Source: Akkermansiaceae bacterium (GTDB lineage Bacteria; Verrucomicrobiota; Verrucomicrobiia; Verrucomicrobiales; Akkermansiaceae). From it: 34,010 nt of DNA. The notes under the pieces were generated by a model. The model was given only the letters and a program-made list of their open reading frames with translations. It was not told where the DNA came from and searched no databases. The translations under genes and the position numbers were made by a program. Where the stretch lies: NCBI GenBank assembly GCA_903934285.1, contig CAIZNN010000277.1:1-34010 (forward strand), read 5' to 3'. How positions within the stretch are numbered: position 1 is the stretch's first letter; each line of letters begins with the position of its first letter. This document shows, piece after piece, positions 1-7,390 of the stretch.

Positions 1-140
1 ATCTCACACGGAAGACCACCACAATCCCGCCCCCCCCTCCAAAATACGTGCCGGTCTAATTGTCGCCGGTGGGCAGTTTTAATTGTCGTCGGTGGTCAAT
101 TCTAATTGTCGCCAAAGTTTTTTCTAATTGTCGCTGGACA
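1..140. mobile_element. Right end of an IS21-like insertion sequence
   Basis: Four direct copies of TAATTGTCG start at 57, 80, 103 and 125, i.e. every 22-23 bp, several preceded by TC and followed by CCGGTGG-like sequence. The last is followed by CTGGACA ending at 140, so read inward the end starts TGTCCAGCGACAATTAGA. Serial 20-odd-bp transposase-binding repeats and a TGT terminus are typical of IS21-family ends. Sulfotransferase coding sequence begins immediately after 140, supporting this as the boundary. The rest of the element lies outside the window, so the family is inferred from the end structure alone. Confidence 0.6.
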
Positions 141-470
141 CTGGGCCGCATCGCCCGCTATCTCGGCGTGGGGGTCGGGGAGGACGCCCTGCGCCGGGTG
201 GCCGCGGAACACGCCCTGGGTGAGATGAAGAAACGCCAGCCCCACCATGTGTTTCGCGGTGGCTGGGGCGGCTGGCTTGAGTACCTCAATGATCGCCAGG
301 TTCACACCGTCCAACGCATCGCCGGACAAATGATGAAGGCGCTCGGTTACCCGCTCAAGCGAGTGGGTAACATCGGGATCATCACCCCGTTTCCCCCGCC
401 CTCCGGTCCGGCCCTGGTCTTTATACACAAATCAGGGACCGTGTTTCGAGGGCTCCAGGCGGAGTTGTGA
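141..470 (+). pseudogene. Sulfotransferase C-terminal remnant truncated by an IS
   Basis: The open frame from 141 to the TGA at 468-470 encodes about 109 residues resembling the C-terminus of PAPS-dependent sulfotransferases: an (I)ARYLGV segment, then MKKRQPHHVFRGG followed by WLEYLND. This matches the conserved region where the family has FRKG..GDW..yf before a final helix. The catalytic and PAPS-binding N-terminus (5'-PSB loop) is absent, and the frame runs straight into the IS-like end. The gene was therefore probably disrupted by insertion, losing its first half. Assignment rests on the C-terminal motif only. Confidence 0.5.
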
Positions 471-499
471 TGTTAGGGACAGGCGTTTGAAAGGCGTGC

Positions 500-694
500 G
501 TGACCGAACGCACCGGGCGCATATTTGAAAGTTGCAGAACAAGCCGGACTACAGGGTTCTTTGAGAGCAAAATGGGGGCATGCGAACCGACGCTCTCCGA
601 GTTCATCGCCATCGTTGGCAACCTCGGCGGCCACCTCGGGCGCAAAAGCGATGGCGCTCCGGGCCCGCAATCCATTTGGCGGGGCGTCGCCTGA
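500..694 (+). pseudogene. IS4-like transposase C-terminal fragment
   Basis: From about 577 the frame reads EPTLSEFIAIVGNLGGHLGR followed by KSDGAPGPQSIWRG and a stop at 694. The pattern PT..E....LGG.LGR..DG.PG...WRG is the usual C-terminal tail of IS4-family (Tn5-type) DDE transposases. No catalytic residues or terminal inverted repeats are present upstream, where the sequence meets the sulfotransferase remnant. It is a degraded leftover with no expected activity. Confidence 0.5.
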
Positions 695-812
695 GGTCAC
701 TGCCTGAAGCCCGCCATCCGGGGCGGCAGGCGCGCCACGCCGGCGCGCAAGCACCGACTGCCACACGCCGGCGGAAATCGTTCGGAAATTTCCCGCCGCG
801 GCCCGGCCCGCT

Positions 813-840
813 TTGCATTCGCGGCCGATTGTGCTATAAA
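813..840 (+). promoter_or_regulatory. Predicted sigma-70-type promoter for the TPR/repeat protein
   Basis: TTGCAT (813-818) and TATAAA (835-840) are separated by 16 bp and lie 48 bp upstream of the ATG at 888. Both boxes are close to consensus in an otherwise GC-rich stretch. Inferred from sequence only. Confidence 0.5.
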
Positions 841-887
841 ATCTTGGGGTCCATTGAGCACCCCGATAACGCAACCCATTGGAAGCC

Positions 888-2996
888 ATGAAAACGTCTT
901 GTCTGGTCTTCGCGCTGCTCGCCGCTTGCGCGGTCACCTGCGGTCCGGTGGCTGCCCGCAACGTCGCCAACGCCTCCGCGCGCGGCGATTCCTCACGCGG
1001 CGGTTCCTCGCGCTTGGCACCCTCCGGCGGTGCCTCCGCTTACCGGTCGTTCTCCCCGGTCCAAATGTCCGGCCGCGGTCTGGAGTCAGGTTCGAGAATG
1101 GCCCGACCTTCCATGATTGGGCCCACGCCCCGGCCGCCGATGCAATCCTATAGCCGGCCCTCGACCCAGCCCACGCCCCGGCCGCCGATGCAATCCTATA
1201 GCCGGCCCTCGACCCAGCCCACGCCCCGGCCGCCGATGCAATCCTATAGCCGGCCCTCGATCCAGCCTTCGCTCCGGCCGCCGATGCAATCCTATAGCCG
1301 GCCCTCGGCCCAGCCCACGCTCCGACCGCCGATGCAATCCTATAGCCGGCCATCGACCCAGCCCACGCCCCGGCCGCCGATGCAATCCTATAGCCGGCCC
1401 TCGACCCAGCCCACGCCCCGGCCGCCGATGCAATCCTATAGCCGGCCCTCGACCCAGCCTTCGCTCCGGCCGCCGATGCAATCCTATAGCCGGCCTTCCA
1501 CCCAGCGTTCCGCCCCGCAGTCTAACAATCTTGCGGGCAGGCCGTCGCTTACCCGGCCCGCCACCCGGCCGGCACCCCAGTCTGGAGCGCTCCCCGCATC
1601 CCCCCGCCGCGCGCTGCCCGGGTTGGGCGAGCGGTCGGCCACGCGGCCGGACTTGGGCAACCTCCATCGCCCGTTTGAGCGGCCATTCACCCGCCCTGAC
1701 AACGCCAACCCAGCGCGCGCGGACGGTGGCAACCGCCACGCGGGGGACCTCCGCCCCGATGGCCACCCGGGCCACCTCAATCCCAATTTCCAGCACAACT
1801 GGAACTGGTCCACCAATCGGCACCACTGGGGCGACCGCCCGTGGTGGAACACTTCCAGCCATGATGGGTGGTATTGCGGGTCGTGGAACTATGGTTGGAA
1901 CGACCCCTGGTATCACCGGAATTACTATCCCTATCTGCCGTGGCCCGGATACTATGTCGCGGATTATTATCCCGGCACTGCCGCAGCCATCGGCTGGGGT
2001 CTTGCCGCTTGGGGTTTGGGCGACCTTTACTATCAGCTAGGCTACGGCAGCTACTGCAATCCCTACCCCGTCCTGCCGGTCATTACCCTAACCGGCACCA
2101 CGGTTGATTACTCCGAACCGGTGGCGGCGCTCGCGGCCCAGCGCGCCCCCGCCGGGGAAGCCGCCGCCGCGCTGGATGCCGCCAAGCTGCTTGACGAGTC
2201 GCGCGATGCCTTCAAACACAACGACTACCTCGCCGCGCTGGGCCTGGCAGACAAGGCCATCGCCCTGTTGCCCGGCGATAGCGTGACCCATGAATACCGC
2301 GCCCTGGTCCTCTTTGCCCTGGGCAAATACCCCGAGGCCGCCGCCGTGCTCAATTCGGTCCTGGCCTCCGGCCCTGGTTGGGATTGGGCGACGATGGTGC
2401 AACTCTACGATTCCCAACAATCCTACGCCGACCAACTGCGCAAACTCGAGGATTTCACTACCGCCAATCCCAATCTCGCCGCCGCCCGCTTCGTGCTCGG
2501 CTACCACTATCTGGTCTGCGGCCACCTCGCCGAGGCGGCGGCAGAATTTGAAGCGGTCACCCGCTTGCAGCCCGCCGATGGCGTTGCCAGGCAACTCCTC
2601 AACCTCACCCGCAGCTCCGCCACACCGGGCGCAACCAACGCACCCGCCGCCGCACCCGCCGCCGCGCCAGACCCGGGTGCCGCCGCGCGCCCGGCCACCG
2701 CTGCGCCAGCCCCGCAACAATTGGTCGGCACGTGGCAGGTGGATCGTGGCAAGGATGGCACGGTCACCCTCGACCTTACCGCGCCAGGGCGCTTCACCTG
2801 GACCTTCGCCAAAGCCGCGAAGCTGAACCAACTCGAGGGTCACTACAGCATCAACGAAAAAGGACTCCTCGTCCTCGATAGTGGCGACTCGCAGATGGTC
2901 GGTTCCGTCGCCCTGACGGATGACAATCGCCTCCACTTCACCCTCGCCGGTGGCCCCGGGGGCGATCCGGGCCTGTTGTTTACAAAGAAGCCGTGA
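888..2996 (+). CDS. Secreted repeat- and TPR-containing protein of unknown function
   Basis: A 702-residue protein beginning with a signal peptide (about residues 1-26, ending near VAAR). Residues 79-206 are eight tandem 16-residue units of consensus P(T/S)(P/L)RPPMQSYSRPSTQ. A Pro/Arg-rich linker follows, then a Trp/Tyr/Gly-rich stretch (about 298-398, with many W and YY). Residues 426-574 look like TPR-type helical repeats (ESRDAFKHNDYLAALGLADK, then a second hairpin with AEAAAEFEAVTRLQPADG). A final domain (about 610-702) starts LVGTWQV and resembles a small beta-sheet lipocalin-like fold. The upstream ATG at 888 was preferred to the in-frame TTG at 879 because GGAAG lies just before it and the signal peptide starts there. 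A location outside the cytoplasm is inferred. The 3' end overlaps the convergent gene by 17 bp. Confidence 0.75.
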   Translation: MKTSCLVFALLAACAVTCGPVAARNVANASARGDSSRGGSSRLAPSGGASAYRSFSPVQMSGRGLESGSRMARPSMIGPTPRPPMQSYSRPSTQPTPRPPMQSYSRPSTQPTPRPPMQSYSRPSIQPSLRPPMQSYSRPSAQPTLRPPMQSYSRPSTQPTPRPPMQSYSRPSTQPTPRPPMQSYSRPSTQPSLRPPMQSYSRPSTQRSAPQSNNLAGRPSLTRPATRPAPQSGALPASPRRALPGLGERSATRPDLGNLHRPFERPFTRPDNANPARADGGNRHAGDLRPDGHPGHLNPNFQHNWNWSTNRHHWGDRPWWNTSSHDGWYCGSWNYGWNDPWYHRNYYPYLPWPGYYVADYYPGTAAAIGWGLAAWGLGDLYYQLGYGSYCNPYPVLPVITLTGTTVDYSEPVAALAAQRAPAGEAAAALDAAKLLDESRDAFKHNDYLAALGLADKAIALLPGDSVTHEYRALVLFALGKYPEAAAVLNSVLASGPGWDWATMVQLYDSQQSYADQLRKLEDFTTANPNLAAARFVLGYHYLVCGHLAEAAAEFEAVTRLQPADGVARQLLNLTRSSATPGATNAPAAAPAAAPDPGAAARPATAAPAPQQLVGTWQVDRGKDGTVTLDLTAPGRFTWTFAKAAKLNQLEGHYSINEKGLLVLDSGDSQMVGSVALTDDNRLHFTLAGGPGGDPGLLFTKKP
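1122..1505 (+). repeat. Eight tandem 48-bp coding repeats
   Basis: Eight 48-bp units, each encoding 16 residues around the core PPMQSYSRPS, run without interruption. Units 1, 2, 6 and 7 are nearly identical. Units 4 and 8 share the PSLRPP variant, suggesting that block duplications as well as single-unit slippage built the array. Copy-number variation between strains is likely. Confidence 0.9.
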
Positions 2997-3390
2997 GCCT
3001 GCCGGGCGGCGGCGTGGTCGCGCTCACGGCCTCGTCCGACTCTGGCAGCGGCGGCGGCGGCGGTGCGACCGATGGTGCGACCGATGGTGCGGCCGATGGC
3101 ACGGCCGATGGTGCGGCCGATGGCACGGCGGCGGGTGCGGGTGCCGGTGCCGTGGTGGGTTGCGCTTGTTCTTGCGGCTTATCGTTGGCTTGGGCTTTCT
3201 TGGCCGCCTGTTTTTTGGCGTTGCGCTTTGCCAGCGCCTGGGAGGATGCGGTGACGGCGTGTTCGCCGGCCGCATAGGAATGTTGGGCCACCGCGCCAAG
3301 CACCCGGCCCGGCATTTTGACCAAGCCGCAGGACGGTGAGCCGCAGCCCAGCCCGAGGAGCAGCAGGCAAGCGAGTTTTGGGTTCCGCAT
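2980..3390 (-). CDS. Ala/Pro-rich putative lipoprotein or exported protein
   Basis: A 136-residue protein. The ATG at 3390 begins MRNPKLACLLLLGLGCG, a short positive n-region and hydrophobic core. Cysteines at about residues 16 and 21 make a lipoprotein signal possible, though neither sits in a perfect lipobox. The middle is Lys/Ala/Gln-rich and probably helical (ALAKRNAKKQAAKKAQ). The C-terminal half is low-complexity with repeated PSAAPSAVPS units and a poly-proline run. No enzymatic domain is visible. It converges on the repeat/TPR gene and overlaps its 3' end by 17 bp. Envelope anchoring is inferred and the function is unknown. The low-complexity DNA makes the exact gene call somewhat uncertain. 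Confidence 0.55.
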   Translation of the reverse strand: MRNPKLACLLLLGLGCGSPSCGLVKMPGRVLGAVAQHSYAAGEHAVTASSQALAKRNAKKQAAKKAQANDKPQEQAQPTTAPAPAPAAVPSAAPSAVPSAAPSVAPSVAPPPPPLPESDEAVSATTPPPGRLTASL

Positions 3391-3489
3391 GCCGCAGAGG
3401 ATAGCATGCCGCGGCGGGAAAGCCAGCGCCTTGGCTTGCCGCCGCGGGTCCTTGGTTAGACGCCGGGCGACCCGCCTCGGAATTGAGGG

Positions 3490-3570
3490 CACGGAAAACC
3501 ACTGCCACGCTGAACACCACCTGAAATCCGTCCTCAGTGATGGCCCACAATGTCCTCGGTGGTTCGATTT
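3490..3570. repeat. Dispersed intergenic repeat, copy 1 (CACTGAGG family)
   Basis: On the minus strand this interval reads CACTGAGGACGGATTTCAGG, then GGTGTTCAGCGTGGCAGTGG. It is a diverged relative of the sequence at 6095-6175 on the plus strand. It has no coding frame and lies between the exported-protein gene and the REP hairpins. Confidence 0.45.
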
Positions 3571-3647
3571 GCTGACCCAACCTCAGACAACCTGAACTCA
3601 GCCGGATATTGGCATTCAACCGGGAAATCATGTGAGACCATTTGACT

Positions 3648-3778
3648 CCGGGCAGGATGCCCGGACCACCGTGGCGCGGGCATCCTGCCCAATACGGTTT
3701 ACTTAGCACCCTTGGTGGTTTGAGTCGAGGCTCCGGGCAAGATGCCCGGGCCACCTGTGGCGCGGGCATCCTGCCCGC
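3648..3778. repeat. Two REP-like paired-hairpin units
   Basis: Unit 1 has hairpins CCGGGCA-GGA-TGCCCGG (3648-3664) and GGGCA-TCC-TGCCC (3678-3690). Unit 2 has CCGGGCA-AGA-TGCCCGG (3733-3749) and GCGGGCA-TCC-TGCCCGC (3762-3778). The hairpins in each unit are joined by a GCCACC..GTGGC-like linker. A third unit lies at 5988-6032. This is the architecture of REP/BIME-like palindromes; no cognate RAYT transposase is in the window. The rest of 3570-3916 has no supported gene. Confidence 0.8.
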
Positions 3779-3916
3779 CGCCTTTCTTCACAAGGTCTCA
3801 TCCATTTCCCTCCGAGTTCAGGATGCCTGAACCTTGTGTCGTCAATCCTACGGCCCCCTCGGCACGGCGCGCGGATTCGGCTGGCAATTGGCGCTGAGGG
3901 GTGGTTGATTGGTCAC

Positions 3917-4549
3917 ATGAATGCCCTGAGTGCTGCGTTTCCCCCCGCTTGTCAGCGCTGCCGGTATGCGGTGGCCACCGCCCTCCGCAGTCTGCTGTCT
4001 GGTGCCCTGCTGTCGCTTGGGTTGGGTCTGCACGCGGCAGCCAGCACCATCACCGCGGCACCCATCTTCGAACCGCTGAGCCTCCACGGCACCGATGGGG
4101 ATGAGGTGATTTCCGAAATCGGCGAGGCCTTGCAGGCGGCGGTGATGTCGCGGCCGATGGCCTTGACCGGAGCGTTTCCCGAGGCGTTGGTCGAAGCCAT
4201 TCACAGCCCGCACACGATTCCGACGAACCATCCGAACTATCAGGTCAAGGAAGCCAACCTGTTGGTGTTGTGCAAGGTGGAAATCTCCGGGGAGATGACG
4301 GCCAAGGCCGGATTGTTAGTGCGGTTCAACATTGCCAATCTGGCGATTCCGCCGGAGGTGGATCTGACCAGCCGGCAGGTGTTGCGGCTGGCACTGGTGG
4401 CTCTGCGCAAGACCCTCGAGGCGTATCAAACCCAACAAGCGCAACCCCTCAGGGTGACCGTGGTGGTGGAGGGCGCCGAGGAGGGCAAGGCCGCCCTGCG
4501 CGAGTTGGGCGGTAAATTCGAAGTGGCCGCCGGCACCGCCGAACGCTGA
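3917..4549 (+). CDS. Membrane-anchored or exported protein of unknown function
   Basis: A 210-residue protein. The ATG at 3917 is preferred to the in-frame GTG at 3836, since it puts a basic stretch (CQRCRY) and hydrophobic segment (LLSGALLSLGLGLHAAAS) at residues 18-45, as in a signal peptide. The mature part is alpha/beta-like: LLVLCKVEISGEMTAKAGLL, a helix-rich VLRLALVALRKTLEAYQTQQ, and a final strand VTVVVEGAEEG. I recognise no family. It ends 64 bp before pyrH in the same orientation. Similar periplasmic orphan genes are common in this type of genome, and no function is proposed. Confidence 0.6.
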   Translation: MNALSAAFPPACQRCRYAVATALRSLLSGALLSLGLGLHAAASTITAAPIFEPLSLHGTDGDEVISEIGEALQAAVMSRPMALTGAFPEALVEAIHSPHTIPTNHPNYQVKEANLLVLCKVEISGEMTAKAGLLVRFNIANLAIPPEVDLTSRQVLRLALVALRKTLEAYQTQQAQPLRVTVVVEGAEEGKAALRELGGKFEVAAGTAER

Positions 4550-4613
4550 AAAACGCGATTTTTGCCTTTGCAATCGGCTCGGCTTGGGTATCGTCTGGCA
4601 GTTACTCCCCACC

Positions 4614-5363
4614 ATGAACGCTCCAGCCCGAGATCCCCGCCCATTCAAACGCGCCATTCTTAAACTCAGTGGCGAAGCGCTGCGGGAACCCGGCTCCACC
4701 GATAACATCTCGCCCGAAATCGTCAATCGCATCGCCCTGGAAATCCGCGAGGCGGTGGACTGCGGCCTGCAACTCGGCATCGTGGTGGGCGGCGGCAATT
4801 TCTGGCGTGGGGCCAGCGCCTCGGCCCGCGGCATGGATCGGGCCACGGCGGATTACGTCGGGATGTTAGCCACGGTGATGAACGCGCTGGCACTGGAGGG
4901 CGCGCTGGAACACCACGGCGTGCGCTGCGGCGTGCAGTCGGCCATCGAAATGAAAAACGTGGCCGAAACTTTCATCCGGCGCAAGGCCGAGCGCCAGTTA
5001 GACGAGGGCAAGGTGGTGATCTTCGCCGCCGGCACCGGCAGTCCGTTTTTTTCCACCGACACCACCGCCGCGCTGCGGGCCAGCGAAATGGGTGCCGATG
5101 TCATTCTCAAGGCCACCCAAGTGGATGGGGTGTACAGCGCCGACCCGCGGAAAGATCCGAGCGCCACCCGCTACGAAACGGTGACCTTCCAAGAGTGCCT
5201 CTCCAAGCGCCTCAACGTGATGGATGCCACCGCCTTCAGCCTGTGCATGGACAACCATGTGCCCATCATCATCTTTGATCTCGGGCCCTACGGCAACCTC
5301 TCGCATGCGCTGCGCGGCCTGCCCATCGGCACGCTGGTGCACGGCGAAACTGCGGCCAAGTGA
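4614..5363 (+). CDS. pyrH: UMP kinase
   Basis: PyrH phosphorylates UMP to UDP with ATP in the cytoplasm, feeding pyrimidine nucleotide synthesis. The 249-residue product has the amino-acid-kinase fold signatures in order: phosphate-binding LKLSGEAL near the N-terminus, GIVVGGGNFWRG, the UMP-site segment DYVGMLATVMNALAL, FAAGTGSPFFSTDTTAALRA, and the C-terminal KATQVDGVYSADPRKDP with DATAFSLCMDN. Its length is near the family norm of about 240. The ATG at 4614 follows CTCCCCACC with no Shine-Dalgarno; the upstream TTG would add ten non-conserved residues. frr follows 41 bp downstream, the common bacterial pyrH-frr pairing, so co-transcription is likely. Confidence 0.97.
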   Translation: MNAPARDPRPFKRAILKLSGEALREPGSTDNISPEIVNRIALEIREAVDCGLQLGIVVGGGNFWRGASASARGMDRATADYVGMLATVMNALALEGALEHHGVRCGVQSAIEMKNVAETFIRRKAERQLDEGKVVIFAAGTGSPFFSTDTTAALRASEMGADVILKATQVDGVYSADPRKDPSATRYETVTFQECLSKRLNVMDATAFSLCMDNHVPIIIFDLGPYGNLSHALRGLPIGTLVHGETAAK

Positions 5364-5404
5364 GGCCCGCATCACAGCAACCCAACTCCTAACAACCGAT
5401 CCCC

Positions 5405-5971
5405 ATGGACCCCGAACAAGCGATTTTTGACGTGGAAGACGCCATGAACAAAGTGGTGGAATACCTGCTGCATGATTTCACCGGCGTGCGCACCGGCAAG
5501 GCCAGTCCGGCCCTCATCGAGAACATCGATGTGCACGTCCACGCCTACGGCAGCGTGATGAAACTCAAGGGCCTCGCCGTCATCAGTTCGCCCGAACCGC
5601 GCATGCTGGTGGTCCAGCCGTTTGATCCGGCCACCACCCGCGATATCGAGCGGGCGATCCGCGAGAGCAAGTTGAGCCTCAATCCCGCCGCCGCCGAGCG
5701 CTCGATCCGCGTGCCCATCCCCGAGTTGTCCGAAGAACGCCGCCGCGACATGGTCAAACTCATCAAGCAATTGGCGGAAGAGGCCAAGGTGCGCGTGCGC
5801 GCCGCCCGCAAGGACGGCATGGACGTGGCCAAAAAAATGAAGGCCAACAACGAGGTCACCGAGGACGGCCAGAAAGACTTCGAGGACGAGGTGCAGGAAT
5901 TGACTAACAAACACGTCAGGAAAATCGACGAGCACGCCGTGGCCAAGGAAGCGGACCTGATGAAGGTGTGA
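5405..5971 (+). CDS. frr: Ribosome recycling factor
   Basis: RRF splits post-termination 70S complexes together with EF-G. The 188-residue protein is close to the usual 185 and carries the expected landmarks: FTGVRTGKASPALIENI near the N-terminus, the beta-domain segment VISSPEPRMLVVQPFDP, RVPIPELSEERRRDMVKLIK leading into the long helix, KVRVRAARKDG, and the C-terminal helix ending ADLMKV. The ATG at 5405 follows GATCCCC with no Shine-Dalgarno. It sits directly behind pyrH; a REP-like hairpin pair starting 16 bp after its stop may mark the 3' end of the transcript. Confidence 0.97.
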   Translation: MDPEQAIFDVEDAMNKVVEYLLHDFTGVRTGKASPALIENIDVHVHAYGSVMKLKGLAVISSPEPRMLVVQPFDPATTRDIERAIRESKLSLNPAAAERSIRVPIPELSEERRRDMVKLIKQLAEEAKVRVRAARKDGMDVAKKMKANNEVTEDGQKDFEDEVQELTNKHVRKIDEHAVAKEADLMKV

Positions 5972-5987
5972 GGCAGGCGGCAGTGGC

Positions 5988-6032
5988 GCGGGCATCCTGC
6001 CCGCCGCCATGGATTCCGGGCAAGATGCCCGG
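5988..6032. repeat. REP-like paired hairpin, third copy
   Basis: GCGGGCA-TCC-TGCCCGC (5988-6004) and CCGGGCA-AGA-TGCCCGG (6016-6032) are the same two hairpins found at 3648-3778, here in the opposite order. It lies just after frr and could act as a 3' boundary or mRNA stabiliser (inference). Confidence 0.8.
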
Positions 6033-6094
6033 ACCACGGATTTCAGCATGCCAGGACCATGATGGGTTAGACCGACGGATTCAACCACTGAAAG

Positions 6095-6175
6095 AACTGA
6101 ATTCCACTGAGGTCACTGGGAAGAAAGATATTATGATTTCTTCAGTGGTGCTCAGTGCCTCAGTGGCAAATTATT
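6095..6175. repeat. Dispersed intergenic repeat, copy 2 (CACTGAGG family)
   Basis: Contains CCACTGAGGTCACTGGG, then ATTTCTTCAGTGGTGCTCAG and TGCCTCAGTGG, relating it to the minus strand of 3490-3570. The CCACTGAGG and CCTCAGTGG ends are complementary, so the unit can fold on itself. There is no credible gene in 6033-6361. Confidence 0.5.
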
Positions 6176-6228
6176 CCGCTAGAGTCCTTGAAAAAACGAA
6201 TGTGATGTCGTTAGGTCAAATTTCTTCG

Positions 6229-6278
6229 TCTTGGGTCTTGGGTCTTGGGTCTTGGGTCTTGGGTCTTGTCGTCTTGGG
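6229..6278. repeat. Heptamer tandem repeat TCTTGGG
   Basis: Five perfect TCTTGGG units (6229-6263) are followed by an interrupting TCTTGTCG and a sixth unit (6272-6278). It is noncoding and likely to vary in length by slippage. Confidence 0.9.
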
Positions 6279-6361
6279 TCTGAGGCGCAGCCTCGCAAGC
6301 ATAAATCCTCCGCAGCTTTGAAAGTCACGACCGATTCCGGGTCGGGGTGGGTTGGAGCCCT

Positions 6362-7018
6362 TCACTCGGGAAGTCCCGTGAAGGGGTTGACTCCTTTGAC
6401 TCTGACCCGATTGAAGGAAACATGGGTCCATCCGTCCCGCTGTGCAATTTCCTTGACCCGCTCGGTGCAGAGGATGTCCAAGCAGTGCGGCCCGTACGGT
6501 CCATTGGCCTGGCAGAACAAATCCGCTCCAGTCCATGTGGCCGGATCGTATTGCAGGATCGGTGGAGGGTTGCCTCTTGGCGCACTGAAATCCGGGTTGC
6601 CATCCGCATCGACGGCAACCCGGCTGGCCGCGTAGTCCAGCGATATTCCAGGCAGCGCCTCGATCACAAAATAGTCCGGACGGGGGACGGTCTTAAGCTT
6701 CTCGCTTGCGATGCTGCCAACGGGGATGGGGGTGATTCGTTTCACCGGGATTCCATGAGCGGCGATGGAGTCAATGACCTTGCGACTGAAAACAAATGAC
6801 GGAGGAGTACCGCCACAATACATGAGATCGGGCCAACGACTGCCAGAATCGTCTATGCAAAGACCGGGGGGGGCCGGATTCACGGCCCAGAATGCCATCT
6901 CCCTCTCCTTCACTTGCTCGGGAAACTCGTCGAAAAATGACATGCCATCGAATGGGGCGTAGCCAGACGCATATGCATATTTATTGCTGTCGCCTGTTGC
7001 AAACTTATAAATCTTCAT
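6362..7018 (-). CDS. Imm11-like putative immunity protein
   Basis: A 218-residue cytoplasmic protein with no signal peptide. The start at 7018 is fixed by a strong GGGAGGA Shine-Dalgarno 6 nt upstream, unusual here because most neighbours lack one. The layout resembles the Imm11 (MXAN_0049/DUF1629) immunity group: N-terminal MKIYKF, a central FVFSRKVIDSIAAHGIPVKR followed by a P-rich strand, then DYFVIEALPGISLDY, then WTGADLFC and a C-terminal ILCTERVKEIAQRDGWTHV. Proteins of this group neutralise cognate polymorphic toxins, often from tandem arrays. A decayed relative of its C-terminus lies upstream at 7263-7384, and a short toxin-like tail sits between them. The family call is from pattern recognition; no toxin partner is intact in the window. 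Confidence 0.5.
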   Translation of the reverse strand: MKIYKFATGDSNKYAYASGYAPFDGMSFFDEFPEQVKEREMAFWAVNPAPPGLCIDDSGSRWPDLMYCGGTPPSFVFSRKVIDSIAAHGIPVKRITPIPVGSIASEKLKTVPRPDYFVIEALPGISLDYAASRVAVDADGNPDFSAPRGNPPPILQYDPATWTGADLFCQANGPYGPHCLDILCTERVKEIAQRDGWTHVSFNRVRVKGVNPFTGLPE

Positions 7019-7098
7019 ATTTGATCCTCCCATACACATCAGTCATGTCCACCTGTCACTTGGAATTGAGCCCGTATGTCTGCCAGCTTTTCTAACAT

Positions 7099-7266
7099 CT
7101 ATGTATGGGTATATGGATTTAGAGGTTTCTCGGCAGCTTTGATAGCCAGCCATTCGTTGTTGAAGCGTCCGCCTTGCCCCATGCCAATTCCCGAGTGCCA
7201 GGTTTGAGTCGGGGGCGATCCGGCCCCATTTGCGACCGATTCTTGGCGAGAGGAGAAGCTCATCAT
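7099..7266 (-). pseudogene. Short ORF resembling a toxin C-terminal tail
   Basis: Reading from ATG-ATG at 7266 gives about 55 residues ending GIGMGQGGRFNNEWLAIKAA and EKPLNPYTHT. It lies 80 bp upstream of the intact immunity-like gene on the same strand, the place where a toxin C-terminus would be expected. No full toxin domain or delivery module is present and no catalytic motif can be named, so it is treated as a fragment. It could instead be a small independent gene. Confidence 0.3.
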
Positions 7267-7384
7267 TCCACAGTGACTAAAGGCCGGGAGCGAATATTGG
7301 TCCATTCCTTCTCCTCAGCCAGCTTCTTGATCGTATCAGTGCATACGAGCGTCATTGCCATCTGCCAGTTCTTATAGCTCAGGA
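7263..7384 (-). pseudogene. Decayed C-terminus of a second Imm11-like gene
   Basis: In the frame directly behind dnaJ, the minus strand reads KNWQMAMTLVCTDTIKKLAE followed by EKEWTNI and a stop. This aligns with the intact neighbour's ILCTERVKEIAQRDGWTHV: shared L-C-T, a KK/E-A-E/Q helix, and E/G-W-T. Only the last 40 or so residues remain; upstream is the dnaJ 3' end in another frame. It suggests an ancestral tandem array of immunity-like genes that was truncated. Confidence 0.45.
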
Positions 7385-7390
7385 ACTGCC

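Noticed and set aside
57..138. CRISPR-like repeats at the window start
   Set aside because: Units of about 9 bp at 22-23 bp spacing next to a disrupted gene fit IS-end binding sites better; spacers of this length are too short.
1086..1916. Long minus-strand frame over the 48-bp repeats
   Set aside because: It exists because the repeat unit lacks stops on the opposite strand; it has no start signal or protein family, and the plus-strand signal peptide and TPR gene explain the region.
6229..6278. CRISPR array
   Set aside because: The units are 7 bp in direct tandem without spacers, so this is a microsatellite.
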